A DNA stretch of 25,486 nucleotides, taken from NCBI GenBank assembly GCA_031264715.1, contig JAISDP010000093.1:1-25486 (forward strand), given 5' to 3'. Numbering within the stretch: the first letter of the stretch is position 1; the number at the start of each line of letters is the position of its first letter. The notes under the pieces were generated by a model that saw only the letters and a list, made by a program, of their open reading frames with translations, searched no databases and was not told where the DNA came from. The position numbers and the translations under genes are program-made. The stretch comes from Bacteroidales bacterium (lineage in GTDB: Bacteria > Bacteroidota > Bacteroidia > Bacteroidales > UBA4181). This document shows, piece by piece, positions 6,973-17,300 of this stretch.

Positions 6973-9078
6973 ATGTATAATTTAATAAAATCGAATAGAA
7001 TGAAACGGATGTCTTTCAACGGTAAAAAATATGGGAAGGCCGTTCGCTGTTTATTGTCCGGCTGGCTTCCGTCAACAGTGTTGATAATGCTTGCCCTGTT
7101 GTCTTCCTGTAAAGATTTCCTGGACGTGGACAATTATTTTGATGATGAATTTAAACTGGATTCCACTTTTACCCAGACGAGGTATGTGGAAGCCTACATG
7201 TGGGGCATGGTGTCGATGTTTCCCGACGAAGCCTTTACCCTCAGGGTGAACAATACGCCCGGGCCTTTTGCTACCGATGAGGGATTCATCAATATCCGCG
7301 AAGGCAACATCGTATATAACGGAATCAATTTTGCCATGGGATTCATCACGCCCGACGACTTGAAAGAACTCAACACCTGGGGCACTTATTACGATGTTAT
7401 CCGCATCTGCAATACCATCCTCACACGCATGAGTGAAGTTCCGAACATGACCTATGCGGATCAGCGCAAGATAGAAGGCTATACCCGCTTTTTTCGCGCC
7501 TATGCCTACTATAACCTGCTGATGAATTTCGGCCCGCCGATTCTGCTGGGCGACGAAATCGTGAAGAACAACGAGCCGCTGGCTTACTATGACCGCCCGC
7601 GCTCTACTTATGATGCGGCAGTAGCCTATATCTGTTCCGAATTTGAGAAAGCCGCTTCCTTCATGTCGTTGGAGGTAAGCATTATGGATTTTGGCCGTCC
7701 GTCGAAAGGCGCTGCGCTGGCATTGTCTTCCCGCGTAAAACTGATACATGCCAGCCCCCTCTTCAATGGTGGAAACGTTGCCCGCAGATACTACGGCAAC
7801 TGGCGGAGAAAAACCGACGATTCGCTGTATATCTCCCAGACCTACAGCGAACGGCGCTGGGCATTGGCTGCCGCCGCGGCCGAACAGGTCATGGAATTGC
7901 AGAACAGGGGAGCGCCGATGTATTCGCTTTACACGGTAGGTGCCACTAACCAGACGCATCAACTGCCTGTCGTAACTTCCGATCCCGATTTCAATACTAA
8001 AAATTTCCCCGACGGAGCGGCCAATCTTGATCATTATCGGTCCTATGCCGAAATGTTCAGCGGAGAATGTGCAGCGCCGAACGTATCCGAATTTATCTGG
8101 ACACGTCGCTCGGCACATGTACAGGACACCTGGGTGACAGGCCCTTTCCCTTCTTCGCTGAACGGATGGGGACGCTTCGGGCTAACGCAGAAAATGGTGG
8201 ACGCTTACAGAATGGACGACGGGCGCACCATTGAAGAAGCAACAGGCGACGGTTATTATAAAGAATCGGGATACCTGGGAACAACCGTGACTTTTTCGGG
8301 CTACAGGCTTGGATCTACCGTTTCCAATATGTATGCCAACCGGGAAATGCGCTTCTATGCCAGCGTAGGCTTCAATCAGGCCTTCTGGGAATGTGGTTCC
8401 GTAACGGATACGCCGGAACCCGACGGAAGCGGGCTTAAGGATCATATCGCCAACTATTATGCGTATGGCTACGACGGGAAAGGCGTTACCAACGAACCGC
8501 TGAACTATTCCATCACGGGTTATGTAGTGAAAAAATGGATTCATTCCATGGATGCCCGCAGAGGTTCCGGAAACAGAAGAATGGAAAAGGTATATCCCAT
8601 TTTCCGTTATGCCGAGATTTTGCTGAATTACGCCGAAGCGCTGAACAACCTGACCGAATCCCATCAGGTGGCAGTGAACGGAGAGATACGCACCTATTTC
8701 CGGGATGAAGAAAAAATCAAAAAAGCCTTCAACCAGATACGTTATCGCGCAGGCTTGCCCGGTATCGTCACCCTGCCTTCCCGCGACGAATTTCAAAAAC
8801 TGCTGGAACGGGAACGCATGGTGGAATTTATGTTCGAAAACAGGCGTTACTTCGACGTACGCCGCTGGGGTATCTATGAGACAACGGAACGGGAAGCCGT
8901 CAGAGGCATGAATACTGATGTGGACGAAAGCAACAAGGATGCTTTTTATCAAAGGACATTGCTTGGTAGCGGCGCTATCCGCGGTCGACTGGTAGATCCC
9001 AAATTGATGTTTGTGCCGATTCCCCGCGCCGAAATCCGGCGTTTACCTTCGTTAGACCAGAACCCGGGATGGGAATAA
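6973..9078 (+). CDS. susD: SusD/RagB-family surface lipoprotein 1
   Basis: 701 residues as drawn. The lipobox LLSSC has Cys 46, so one of the ATGs at 7000 or 7009 is a more natural start giving a normal-length signal. SusD features seen are the early CKDFLDVDNYF segment, GYTRFFRAYAYYNLLMNFGP (TPR helices), a GRPSKGAALALSSRVKLIHASPLFN segment, the C-terminal RERMVEFMFENRRYFDVRRW, and the terminal VPIPRAEIRR ... LDQNPGW. It forms the hinged lid of the SusC transporter encoded just upstream and binds the ligand at the cell surface. At ~700 residues it is larger than the typical 500-600. Confidence 0.95.
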   Translation: MYNLIKSNRMKRMSFNGKKYGKAVRCLLSGWLPSTVLIMLALLSSCKDFLDVDNYFDDEFKLDSTFTQTRYVEAYMWGMVSMFPDEAFTLRVNNTPGPFATDEGFINIREGNIVYNGINFAMGFITPDDLKELNTWGTYYDVIRICNTILTRMSEVPNMTYADQRKIEGYTRFFRAYAYYNLLMNFGPPILLGDEIVKNNEPLAYYDRPRSTYDAAVAYICSEFEKAASFMSLEVSIMDFGRPSKGAALALSSRVKLIHASPLFNGGNVARRYYGNWRRKTDDSLYISQTYSERRWALAAAAAEQVMELQNRGAPMYSLYTVGATNQTHQLPVVTSDPDFNTKNFPDGAANLDHYRSYAEMFSGECAAPNVSEFIWTRRSAHVQDTWVTGPFPSSLNGWGRFGLTQKMVDAYRMDDGRTIEEATGDGYYKESGYLGTTVTFSGYRLGSTVSNMYANREMRFYASVGFNQAFWECGSVTDTPEPDGSGLKDHIANYYAYGYDGKGVTNEPLNYSITGYVVKKWIHSMDARRGSGNRRMEKVYPIFRYAEILLNYAEALNNLTESHQVAVNGEIRTYFRDEEKIKKAFNQIRYRAGLPGIVTLPSRDEFQKLLERERMVEFMFENRRYFDVRRWGIYETTEREAVRGMNTDVDESNKDAFYQRTLLGSGAIRGRLVDPKLMFVPIPRAEIRRLPSLDQNPGWE

Positions 9079-9102
9079 TTAAAACCTGAAAAATAGAAAA
9101 AT

Positions 9103-10014
9103 ATGAAATGCTTCAGAATATTCATAACGGTAAGTTTATTGGCGATTGGGCTGAATGCCTGCGACAATGATAAGATTTATGAAAAAGAGCTGTATAAACA
9201 GGTCATCGCACTGGTATGCAGCGACGATTATAACAAGTTTGAAGACAGCCAATCGCTTGGAGAAGAAGCGATCAGATATGTGGCGGTATCCTGTGGCGGC
9301 ACCGCTCCCGTAGCGACGGACGTCCGCATTACGCTGGTAGAGGATGAAGCCAAACTGTTGGATTACAATTGGTCGATGTACGACGCCGATCAATCCATGT
9401 ATGCCAAACGTCTGTCGGCTTCGCATTACAGTATTAAGGATTACCACATCCTTATCCCGAAAGGGGAAAGGGCGGGAAAAATGGAAATTACGTTCCATCC
9501 GGACGGCCTGTCGCCGGATACGGCCTATTTTCTTCCGCTTTCCATAGGCGCTGCCTCTGCGTACGAAATAAATCCGAAAAAGCAAAATGTGCTGTATCGC
9601 GTATTGATTAAAAACCTGTATGCGGAACAGTTGCCTTCCGGATATACCGAATACAGGATGAACGGATACAAAAACACCTCATCGATCGTGTTCACCAAAG
9701 TAGTCCAGCCCTTGACATCCGACAGGGTGCGCATCCTGGTCGGCGATGTGCCGTTTGAACCTTCCGAAAGCCTTTTCGCCAGCAGCGCCATCGTGGTGGA
9801 AATACAGGACAACCGCTCCGTCCGCATATTGCCGTATAAGGATATTACGGTAACGCAAATAGATGATGATCCCCTGTATCCAAACAAATTCAGTATTGAA
9901 ACAGACTGGGACAAAACGTTCAAAATCTTCCGGATTCATTATAAATACCAAATCAATAACGGACCGGAAGTAGAGATGCGTGAAGAGTTGAAGCTGGAAA
10001 TATCTAAAGAATAA
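9103..10014 (+). CDS. DUF1735/DUF4361-type surface lipoprotein
   Basis: 303 residues. The lipobox LNAC has Cys 20. The N-terminal half (~30-170) has the layout of the DUF1735 (BT_3987-like) Ig-type domain, ending in the typical stretch LIPKGERAGKMEIT followed by LSPDTAYFLPLSI. The C-terminal half (~190-303) fits DUF4361, with a strand-rich start and a predicted closing YKYQINNGPEVEMREELKLE. In polysaccharide-utilisation loci such proteins take the SusE/SusF position downstream of SusD and act as surface glycan-binding proteins. The gaps are 24 bases from susD and 11 bases to the next gene, so co-transcription is near certain. Assignment is from pattern memory; ligand unknown. Confidence 0.75.
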   Translation: MKCFRIFITVSLLAIGLNACDNDKIYEKELYKQVIALVCSDDYNKFEDSQSLGEEAIRYVAVSCGGTAPVATDVRITLVEDEAKLLDYNWSMYDADQSMYAKRLSASHYSIKDYHILIPKGERAGKMEITFHPDGLSPDTAYFLPLSIGAASAYEINPKKQNVLYRVLIKNLYAEQLPSGYTEYRMNGYKNTSSIVFTKVVQPLTSDRVRILVGDVPFEPSESLFASSAIVVEIQDNRSVRILPYKDITVTQIDDDPLYPNKFSIETDWDKTFKIFRIHYKYQINNGPEVEMREELKLEISKE

Positions 10015-10025
10015 AACAACCCGTC

Positions 10026-12191
10026 ATGGGACGCTTTTTTCCATACATGCTGCTGTTTCTGGTACTGGCAGGCTGCCGTCAAAGCAGCGAAGCGCCCTTC
10101 CTTACCCTGGAAACGACCAGCGTCGTTTTCGGGCCGGAACAGGCGGGACAAACGGTTTCTTTCAGGTCAAACGCCGATGTTGCCGTAACGTCATCCCACT
10201 CCTGGTGTATGGCAAGAATTGTGTCCGGCAACAGCAGCAGCGTTATAGAGATTCGTGTAGGGCCTAATCCCGTTGTGGGGCAGGAACGCGACGCCGGGCT
10301 GACTGTTTCCGCCGCGACGGAATCGGTGGTTATCCATGTAAAACAGCGCGGAACAGACGCCTTCCTGTTTGTAGACGGCGCCGATACCGAACAGTTGTTT
10401 ACGGGCGACGGCGCATTGCGGAGGATCACTGTGAACGCCAATGTGGAGTTTACGGCAAGTTCTTCGCATGAATGGTGCCGAACGGAAATTCTGCCGGACG
10501 AAACGGCGGATAACCTCAACATATCCGTTGATCGCAACACCGGAATAAAAGAGCGGACGGCAAAAGTCACACTTCTTGCGTCGGGTTTCGACCCTGTTGA
10601 AATCACCGTACAGCAGGAAGGCGTTATTGCCGACCAGCCGGGCATGACCGTCAAAGGATGGGTGAGCTGCGGCAGCGAGCCGGTAGCAGGCGTAGTAGTC
10701 TCCGACGGACACGAGGTCGCCGTCACCGACGCAAACGGGGTATATTACCTGCCTTCGCAGAAGCAGACGGGTTTCGTGTTCATTTCTATGCCGGGAAACT
10801 ACGAAACGGACAGCAGGAACGGCATCCCGCAGTTCTTCCAGCGACTTGAGGCGCCCGCCGCCACAGTGGAACGGAAAGATTTCGCCCTGACGCAGGTAAA
10901 CAACGACCGGCACGCAGTGCTGGCCATAGCCGACTGGCATCTGGCCAACCGCACCGCCGATCTGGCGCAGTTCAACAACTGCCTGACGGATATCAACGGC
11001 GTCATCGACAGTTACAGGGCGGCAGGAGTGAAAGTGTACGGCCTGACGCTCGGCGACATGACTTGGGATACCTACTGGTACAGCAATCATTTCGCCCTGC
11101 CGGAGTACCTGACGCAGATGAAACGGGTAAATACCGTCTTCTTCAACACTATGGGCAACCATGACAACAACCGGTACATCACCGACGACCGGATGGCCGA
11201 ACAGCCATTCAGGGACATCATCGGCCCTACGTGGTATTCGTTCAATCTGGGAAAAATCCATTACGTGGTGCTGGATAATATTCAGTACATCAACACGGGA
11301 GGCGCGCAGGGCGTGATCGGCAACGGCAACTACAACGATATGGTAACTGCCGACCAGATCGCATGGTTGAAAAAAGACCTGGCAAAAGTGCAGGACAAAA
11401 GCGCACCGCTGATCGTTGCCATGCACATACATCTGTACAACCAGCCCAATGTGAACAATGCCGCCGCCGTCCATCTGGACAACGGACAGGAACTGATCAG
11501 CTGTTTTGACGGATTCGCCAGCGTGCATGTTTTGACGGGACATCTTCACCTCAATTACCGGGTGAACGCTTCCGCTACGCTGATGGAGCACAACACCGCC
11601 GCAGTTTGCGCTACATGGTGGTGGACGGGAAATACGGGACATGCCGGCAACCATATTTGCAAAGACGGATCGGTGGGCGGATATGCCGTATGGGAAATGG
11701 ACGGGAAAAACGCGGAATGGTATTACAAAAGCATCGGCTACCCCCGCAGTTACCAGTTCAGGACGTATGACCTGAATACAATCCGGATCACGGCGGCACA
11801 ATATGCTCCTTCGGCCAATACCGCTTATGCGGCAAAGGTGCCGACCTATGCCGGAAGTTATGCAGGCGGCAACACCGCCAACGAAGCGCTGATCAACGTA
11901 TGGGGATACGACAGGGACTGGCGGATAGAGGTGAAGGAAAACGAAACGACGCTGCCCGTTACGCGGGTATCCGTCAAAGACCCCCTGCACATCATCTCCT
12001 ACGAATGTCAACGGTTGAACCGGAATACAGACCCTACGGCAGATTTCGTTTCCGGCAACTCTACCCATTTTTTCAAAGTAACGGCGTCAAGCGCTGTTTC
12101 CACCCTGAACATCAAGGTGACCGACCGGTTCGGAAACGTCTATACCGAAACCATGACCCGGCCTAAACAATTAACAGTAAACAGTGAATAG
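10026..12191 (+). CDS. BACON-domain calcineurin-like metallophosphoesterase lipoprotein
   Basis: 721 residues. The lipobox LAGC has Cys 17. Two BACON-like Ig domains (~25-115 and ~117-200), each with the SS-HxWC motif, precede a MetallophosN-like domain (~206-290, GMTVKGWVSCGSEPVAGVVV). The catalytic domain (~298-520) shows the full metal-binding set: D303-x-H305, GD at 343-344, GNHD with N378, H379 and D380, H467 in MHIH, and GHLH with H506 and H508. A MetallophosC-like domain ends the protein (~570-715). It should hydrolyse a phosphomono- or diester outside the cytoplasm, attached to a membrane. In the absence of a glycosidase in this operon it is the only enzyme, which suggests a phosphorylated glycan, glycolipid or glycoprotein as target (inference). 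Confidence 0.9.
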   Translation: MGRFFPYMLLFLVLAGCRQSSEAPFLTLETTSVVFGPEQAGQTVSFRSNADVAVTSSHSWCMARIVSGNSSSVIEIRVGPNPVVGQERDAGLTVSAATESVVIHVKQRGTDAFLFVDGADTEQLFTGDGALRRITVNANVEFTASSSHEWCRTEILPDETADNLNISVDRNTGIKERTAKVTLLASGFDPVEITVQQEGVIADQPGMTVKGWVSCGSEPVAGVVVSDGHEVAVTDANGVYYLPSQKQTGFVFISMPGNYETDSRNGIPQFFQRLEAPAATVERKDFALTQVNNDRHAVLAIADWHLANRTADLAQFNNCLTDINGVIDSYRAAGVKVYGLTLGDMTWDTYWYSNHFALPEYLTQMKRVNTVFFNTMGNHDNNRYITDDRMAEQPFRDIIGPTWYSFNLGKIHYVVLDNIQYINTGGAQGVIGNGNYNDMVTADQIAWLKKDLAKVQDKSAPLIVAMHIHLYNQPNVNNAAAVHLDNGQELISCFDGFASVHVLTGHLHLNYRVNASATLMEHNTAAVCATWWWTGNTGHAGNHICKDGSVGGYAVWEMDGKNAEWYYKSIGYPRSYQFRTYDLNTIRITAAQYAPSANTAYAAKVPTYAGSYAGGNTANEALINVWGYDRDWRIEVKENETTLPVTRVSVKDPLHIISYECQRLNRNTDPTADFVSGNSTHFFKVTASSAVSTLNIKVTDRFGNVYTETMTRPKQLTVNSE

Positions 12192-12250
12192 GCAAAAAAA
12201 TAATGAACAAAATAAATACAGTAATATTCAATTTTTAAATCTTTATCAAC

Positions 12251-13786
12251 ATGAAAGCAAAACATTTTTTAGCGGCAGTTCTGTTCGTATCAGCGCTGGT
12301 ATCGTGCGGGGATGGAGAAAAAAATCCTTTCCTCGAAATCAATCCGCTTGAAGCGGTTCAGGTAGAAAATGGCGGCGGAGGTGCGCTCATTAAAATCACA
12401 ACGAACGTGGATGACTGGACATTCGGCCTGGCAAATGCCGCATGGCTGACGGGAGAAGCGACATCCGAAGGAATCAGCCTGAAGGCGGATGCGAACCCGG
12501 ACAATACCACCCGCAGAGCCGTAGTAACCATATCTTCGGCAAAATATCCGGCAGTCAACAAAATGTTGAGCGTTATTCAGACCAATACTTTCCTGATCGT
12601 ATTGCCTGATGCTGTTTCGGAATTGAGCGGCTACGGCGACGCTACCTCCATCGGCATATCTACCAATGCCGAAGACTGGACGGCAAGCGCGGACAGCGCA
12701 TGGCTCGATGTCGCAACCACGCCCGCCGGTATCACGCTCTCAGTGGACGAAAATCCGGGTAAAACGCCGCGTACCGCCCATCTGACGATTCGCTCGGAGA
12801 AATACGCTATCGAACGGATATTCTCCGTAACGCAGGGCATCACCTTTGTACCCCGGCTGGACGTTTCTTCGTCGTCCGACGGACGTCCCGTCGCCAAAGC
12901 AGGCGGTGTGGTCGCCGTCACCGTCGATACCAATATCCCCGACTGGGAGTATTCCGTTGAAGACAATCCGGACTGGGTGAACGTCTCGAAATCAGTCGAC
13001 GAATTAACGCTGACCATTGATGCAAATCCGCTGAAAGAACGGACTGTAACGCTGTATTTCACATCGACCGCTTACCCGGAGGTGAACTCGCAATTGCAAA
13101 TTACCCAAACCGGTGTTATTGTGATTCTCGAAGAAGATTTCAACTTCCTGACAGGAGGCTTAAGTGACGACATATTTACCAGTACAAGCGAAAAAAGGTT
13201 TGAGGCATGGGTAACTGCCTATGGCACCACCCACGGATGGACAAGCACTTACGTGCGTGACGCCGGTACAAATCCTTATCCATGGCTTTATAGCCGGAAT
13301 GGGTATGTTAAATTCGGTAAAACCAATTACAACGGAGATATCATTTCTCCCGCACTGACTGCGATAGAAGGTACGCAAGACGTGGTGGTTTCTTTTAAAG
13401 CTTGTGGCTACACATCCGCCGGAAGCGCATCCAGTGCGGGAATTTTAGACCCGATTCATTCTATTGATGGATCTTCAAAAGGTCATGCCGATGTACCCAA
13501 CGAGTTGAACATTGAGATTATCGGCCCGGGTACGGCAAGCCAGACCATGTTTGATTTGGATAATTACCCGGACGACAACCGCCGTTTACACGGCGCCGGC
13601 TGGTTGTGGCAAATGGATCCCGCAGCCACCCGGACTTTTACCATTACCGGTGCAACGGCGGAAACCCAAATCCGGTTCATTGCAGGGAAAAAAGTAGGTA
13701 TTTCGACTGAAGACGGTACCACCAACGGAACCTACTATACCTACCGCCACGGTTTGGATGATGTACTCGTTTATGTATCAGACTAA
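12251..13786 (+). CDS. Triple-BACON lipoprotein with C-terminal beta-sandwich domain
   Basis: 511 residues. The lipobox LVSC has Cys 19. Three BACON-like domains lie at about 30-112, 115-197 and 202-288, each with a W-(T/E)-x-S/G strand and closing V-T-QT/QG. Residues ~296-511 form a distinct strand-rich domain starting EEDFNFLTGG, with GNGY-type KFGKTNYNGDIISPAL and a final TYYTYRHGLDDVLVYV strand. Such C-terminal domains are common behind BACON repeats in Bacteroidales and probably bind carbohydrate or protein. It lies 59 bases after the phosphoesterase gene and is the last gene of operon 1. No catalytic motif is seen. No clear terminator follows before cassette copy 3. Confidence 0.78.
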   Translation: MKAKHFLAAVLFVSALVSCGDGEKNPFLEINPLEAVQVENGGGGALIKITTNVDDWTFGLANAAWLTGEATSEGISLKADANPDNTTRRAVVTISSAKYPAVNKMLSVIQTNTFLIVLPDAVSELSGYGDATSIGISTNAEDWTASADSAWLDVATTPAGITLSVDENPGKTPRTAHLTIRSEKYAIERIFSVTQGITFVPRLDVSSSSDGRPVAKAGGVVAVTVDTNIPDWEYSVEDNPDWVNVSKSVDELTLTIDANPLKERTVTLYFTSTAYPEVNSQLQITQTGVIVILEEDFNFLTGGLSDDIFTSTSEKRFEAWVTAYGTTHGWTSTYVRDAGTNPYPWLYSRNGYVKFGKTNYNGDIISPALTAIEGTQDVVVSFKACGYTSAGSASSAGILDPIHSIDGSSKGHADVPNELNIEIIGPGTASQTMFDLDNYPDDNRRLHGAGWLWQMDPAATRTFTITGATAETQIRFIAGKKVGISTEDGTTNGTYYTYRHGLDDVLVYVSD

Positions 13787-13801
13787 ATAGCTGTACTCCC
13801 C

Positions 13802-13817
13802 AGCGCTGTCAGGATCA
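13802..13817 (+). repeat. Single CTGTCAGGATC motif (cassette copy 3)
   Basis: GCGCTGTCAGGATCAA is a degenerate member of the CCTGTCAGGGTC motif set found in clusters before copies 1 and 2. Only one recognisable motif is left here, about 40 bases before the promoter. Confidence 0.4.
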
Positions 13818-13853
13818 ATCTCCTAAAGAAAAATCTCTATATAACAAATATGT

Positions 13854-13884
13854 TTTGTTTTTGTTCAAAAACCATTTATATTTG
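13854..13884 (+). promoter_or_regulatory. Bacteroidota promoter, cassette copy 3
   Basis: TTTG 13854-13857 and TATATTTG 13877-13884 are spaced by 19 bases, again a perfect consensus. It lies between operons 1 and 2 on the same strand, so besides the cassette it could supply read-through transcripts into susC at 14342 if the hairpin at 14107 is bypassed (inference). Confidence 0.78.
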
Positions 13885-13928
13885 TCCCGATTTTTAATGT
13901 AAAAAGTATTCTAAAAACATCCTTGATC

Positions 13929-14081
<153 letters not shown>

Positions 14082-14106
14082 CAAATATTTTTCAAATCTA
14101 TTATAC

Positions 14107-14143
14107 AGCCGCTGTATCGTATCATACGATATAGCGGCTTTTT
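14107..14143 (+). terminator. Leader hairpin with T run, cassette copy 3
   Basis: AGCCGCTGTATCGTAT (14107-14122) pairs with ATACGATATAGCGGCT (14124-14139) over up to 16 bp with one G-U, followed by T to 14143. Relative to copy 2 one base pair has changed on both sides (T-A to C-G), and a second site changed to G-U, so pairing is kept. It lies 46 bases before the ATG at 14190, the same distance as in copy 2. Confidence 0.78.
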
Positions 14144-14189
14144 ATTTTTATACGTCTCATATTATATTCATTTTTAAAACTTTAGAATT

Positions 14190-14324
14190 ATGGCAAAGCA
14201 GAAAGAAAATGTAGTAACCCACGGATTGAGCGGGAAGATTGGCTTTTATGAACATAACGTTGATAATACTAATTTCCTGTCAACCTTATTTATAAAAGGA
14301 CAAAGGACAATTCTTAATTCTTAA
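14190..14324 (+). pseudogene. 5' fragment of the MAKQK small gene
   Basis: ATG 14190 starts MAKQKENVVTHGLSGKIG, the same N-terminus as at 1811. Similarity ends near 14243, and the frame then reads unrelated sequence to a TAA at 14322-14324. Only about 18 codons of the original gene remain, so it is not functional. Here the 3' end is lost, whereas the copy at 1811 lost its middle. Confidence 0.5.
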
Positions 14325-14341
14325 TTTTTAATTCTTAATTA
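14244..14341 (+). other. AT-rich intergenic run before operon 2
   Basis: The stretch just upstream of susC 2 contains ATTCTTAATT-type repeats (14310-14341), an AT-rich spacer often seen in Bacteroidales intergenic regions. No TTTG-N19-TAnnTTTG promoter is visible here, so I cannot say from where operon 2 is transcribed. Confidence 0.45.
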
Positions 14342-17300
14342 ATGAAAGCAAGTACAAAACGCCGGTTTTTCAAGTACATGGGGATTTGCCTGTTTCCCAT
14401 GTATATCTTTACGTTGTCTGCCGGTCAAGTTGACATTGAACGACGTCCGTTCGAAGCCATCGCACAACAGGGCATTACGGTTACCGGAACGGTATCGGAC
14501 GGCAAAGGCGAATTGTTGCCCGGTGTCAACGTAGTAGTGATCAACACCGGCAACGGTACTGTTACCGATACAAACGGGGAATTTACCATTGTTGCCCCCG
14601 GCGACACATGCGTATTGGAGTTCAGTTTTGTCGGTTTTCAGACGGAAAGAACCGTCATTGGCAATCGGCGTATTTTTGCCGTCCTGCTGAACGAAACGAG
14701 TACGGATTTGGGAGAAGTGGTCATTGTAGGGTATGGCGCGCAAAGGAAAGAAAGCGTGATAGGCGCTATCGCCTCGGTGAAGCCGGCAAAGCTGCAAAGC
14801 AACCAGTCGCGCGCCCTGTCCAATTCGATGGCGGGATTGATACCCGGTATCATTGCCGTACAGCGGAATGGCGAACTTGGAGATGACCAGTCCGAATTTT
14901 ATATCCGCGGGATGAGTACTTTCAGCGGAGGTTCAAGAACGCCCCTGGTGCTGGTGGATGGCATCGAACGCAACATGGACAATATTTCCCCCGAAGAGAT
15001 AGAATCGTTTTCGGTATTGAAGGATGCCGCGGCTACAGCCATATACGGCGTTCGCGGGGCAAACGGAGCCATACTGGTCAAAACCAAGCGGGGTACGGCA
15101 GGCAAGCCTCGGATATCGGTAAAGGCCGATTATGGGGTCACCACGCCTACCAGAATGCCCGAATTTGTTGATGGTCCCAAATACATGGAAATCCTCAACG
15201 AAGCGTCTGTTCTCTCAGGCGCTGTACGGGGGCCTTTTTCCCCTACCGAAATAGAATATACCCGGACACAGGCTGATCCGGAACTCTACCCGAATGTAAA
15301 CTGGGTGGATGAGGTGATGAAAAAATCCGCTTCCAACCAGAAGGTAACGGTAGATGTGTCCGGCGGATCGGAACGGTTGCGCTACCGGTTTATTGCCGGC
15401 GTGTATCATGAAACCGGCATGACGGTGTACGATCCGGATGTTTCGTGGGACGGCAAATATAAATACCGGAGATACACCGTAAGGAGCAATGTGGATATGA
15501 GTCTGACGCCATCCACAGAGCTGAGTTTCAGCATAGGCGGCTTTGTTACCGACCGGAATACGCCCGGAGGAGCCGATGGTTCGGGGATCGTTGCCAGGGC
15601 CATGCAAACCCCTCCGGTACTTTTTCCCGTAAGGTATTCCACAGGCGAACTCGCTCAGGCGCAAAACACCATCAACCCGTGGCTGTGGGCTACGCAAACC
15701 GGTTACCAGCGACAGGACAATAACGGCGTGCAAAGTTTGGTGACGGTCACTCAGGATGCAGGGAAACTATGGCCGCTCCTGCAGGGATTGCAGGTAAAAG
15801 CCTCCTTTTCATTTGATGCCTACAGTTATCATAACGTGCAGAGGTATAAATTTCCGGAAACATGGATAGCGCAAGGACGGGATGCGGATGGGAAGCTGCT
15901 CCTGACCAATACCAACAAAGGCGATGAATTTCTGAATTTTAACAAGGGCGCAGGAGGCAACCGCCGGATATATTTTGAACTGCCGGTCAATTACGAACGA
16001 AATTTCAACCATCATGCAATCGGCGCCATGCTGCTCTTCAACAGGGACAGCTATATCGACGCCGACGCCAGCAATCCCGTTTCCGCCTTTCCCTACAGGC
16101 ATCAAGGGCTGGCAGGACGATTGACCTATAATTACAGGTTCAAATATTTTGCCGAAGCCAATTTCGGGTATAACGGTTCCGAAAACTTCGCCTCCGACTA
16201 CCGGTATGGGTTTTTCCCCTCTTTTGCCCTGGGATGGGTACCCAGTAATGAAGACTTCATGGAAAACATCAGGGGATTCGTTTCCAATTTGAAAATCAGG
16301 GGGTCGTGGGGTAAAGTAGGAAATGACAATATCGGAGGGCGCCGTTTTGCTTATGTGGCTACGATCAATACTGCCGACGGTTACGCTTTCGGTTATACCG
16401 CCGGCAGAAATTACGGAGGATTCAGGGAAGGAGATGCCGCGGTGGACAACCTGTCGTGGGAAATTGCCACGAAAAGCGATTTAGGCGTGGAAATGACCTT
16501 TCGGAATGTGCTGAACCTGACGGTGGACGTTTTTTCGGACAGGCGCACCAACATTTTCATGCAGCGGAAAACCATTACGGAACTTGCCGGATATGCCACC
16601 ATGCCGTGGTCGAACATAGGCGAACTCAACAATAAAGGGGTAGAGGCGAGCATGGACTATTTCCGGTCATTCGGGAAAGACTTTGCCATCTCTTTTATGG
16701 GAACTTTTACATGGACGACCAATAAAGTCATCAACGACGACGAACCGGAAGACATTCTCGGAACAAACCGTTCACGCACGGGTAAAGCGCTGAACACATC
16801 CATGCTGATGGTAGCGGAACGGCTGCTGACCGTCGACGACTTCACAGACCCCGTCAGGGGAGAACTCAAGCCGGGAATCCCTTCTCAATTGGGGCTGCGG
16901 GTATTCCCCGGCGATATTTTATACAAAGACCTCAACACCGATGGAAGCGTCACCGCCGAGGATGAAATGCTGGTAGGCAACCCCACCCTGCCGGCTGTTA
17001 TTTACGGATTCGGCGTCACCGTGCAGTACAAAAAATTTGATCTGGGAGTCATGTTCCAGGGAGCGGGCAAAACCTCTTTAGTGATGGAAGTGTCGGGAAC
17101 CAATAATTATTTTATCCCGGGCAGCGGCGGGCGCGCTTTCGGCAACATCCTTTCCAATGTGGATGATCGCTGGACGGAGGATCATCCGGAGCAGGATGTC
17201 TTCTGGCCGCGTTTGAGTACCACCAACGCCGGGATTAACAACCGTCCTTCCACATGGTGGCAAAAAGACGCAAAATTCATCCGGCTGAAAAACCTGGAAT

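Noticed and set aside
10191..12068. Long minus-strand ORF (625 residues)
   Set aside because: It lies entirely inside the metallophosphoesterase gene, whose domains and active-site residues are complete on the plus strand. The antisense frame is open because of the codon composition. Minus ORFs inside the susC and susD genes and at 20635-21885 were rejected for the same reason.
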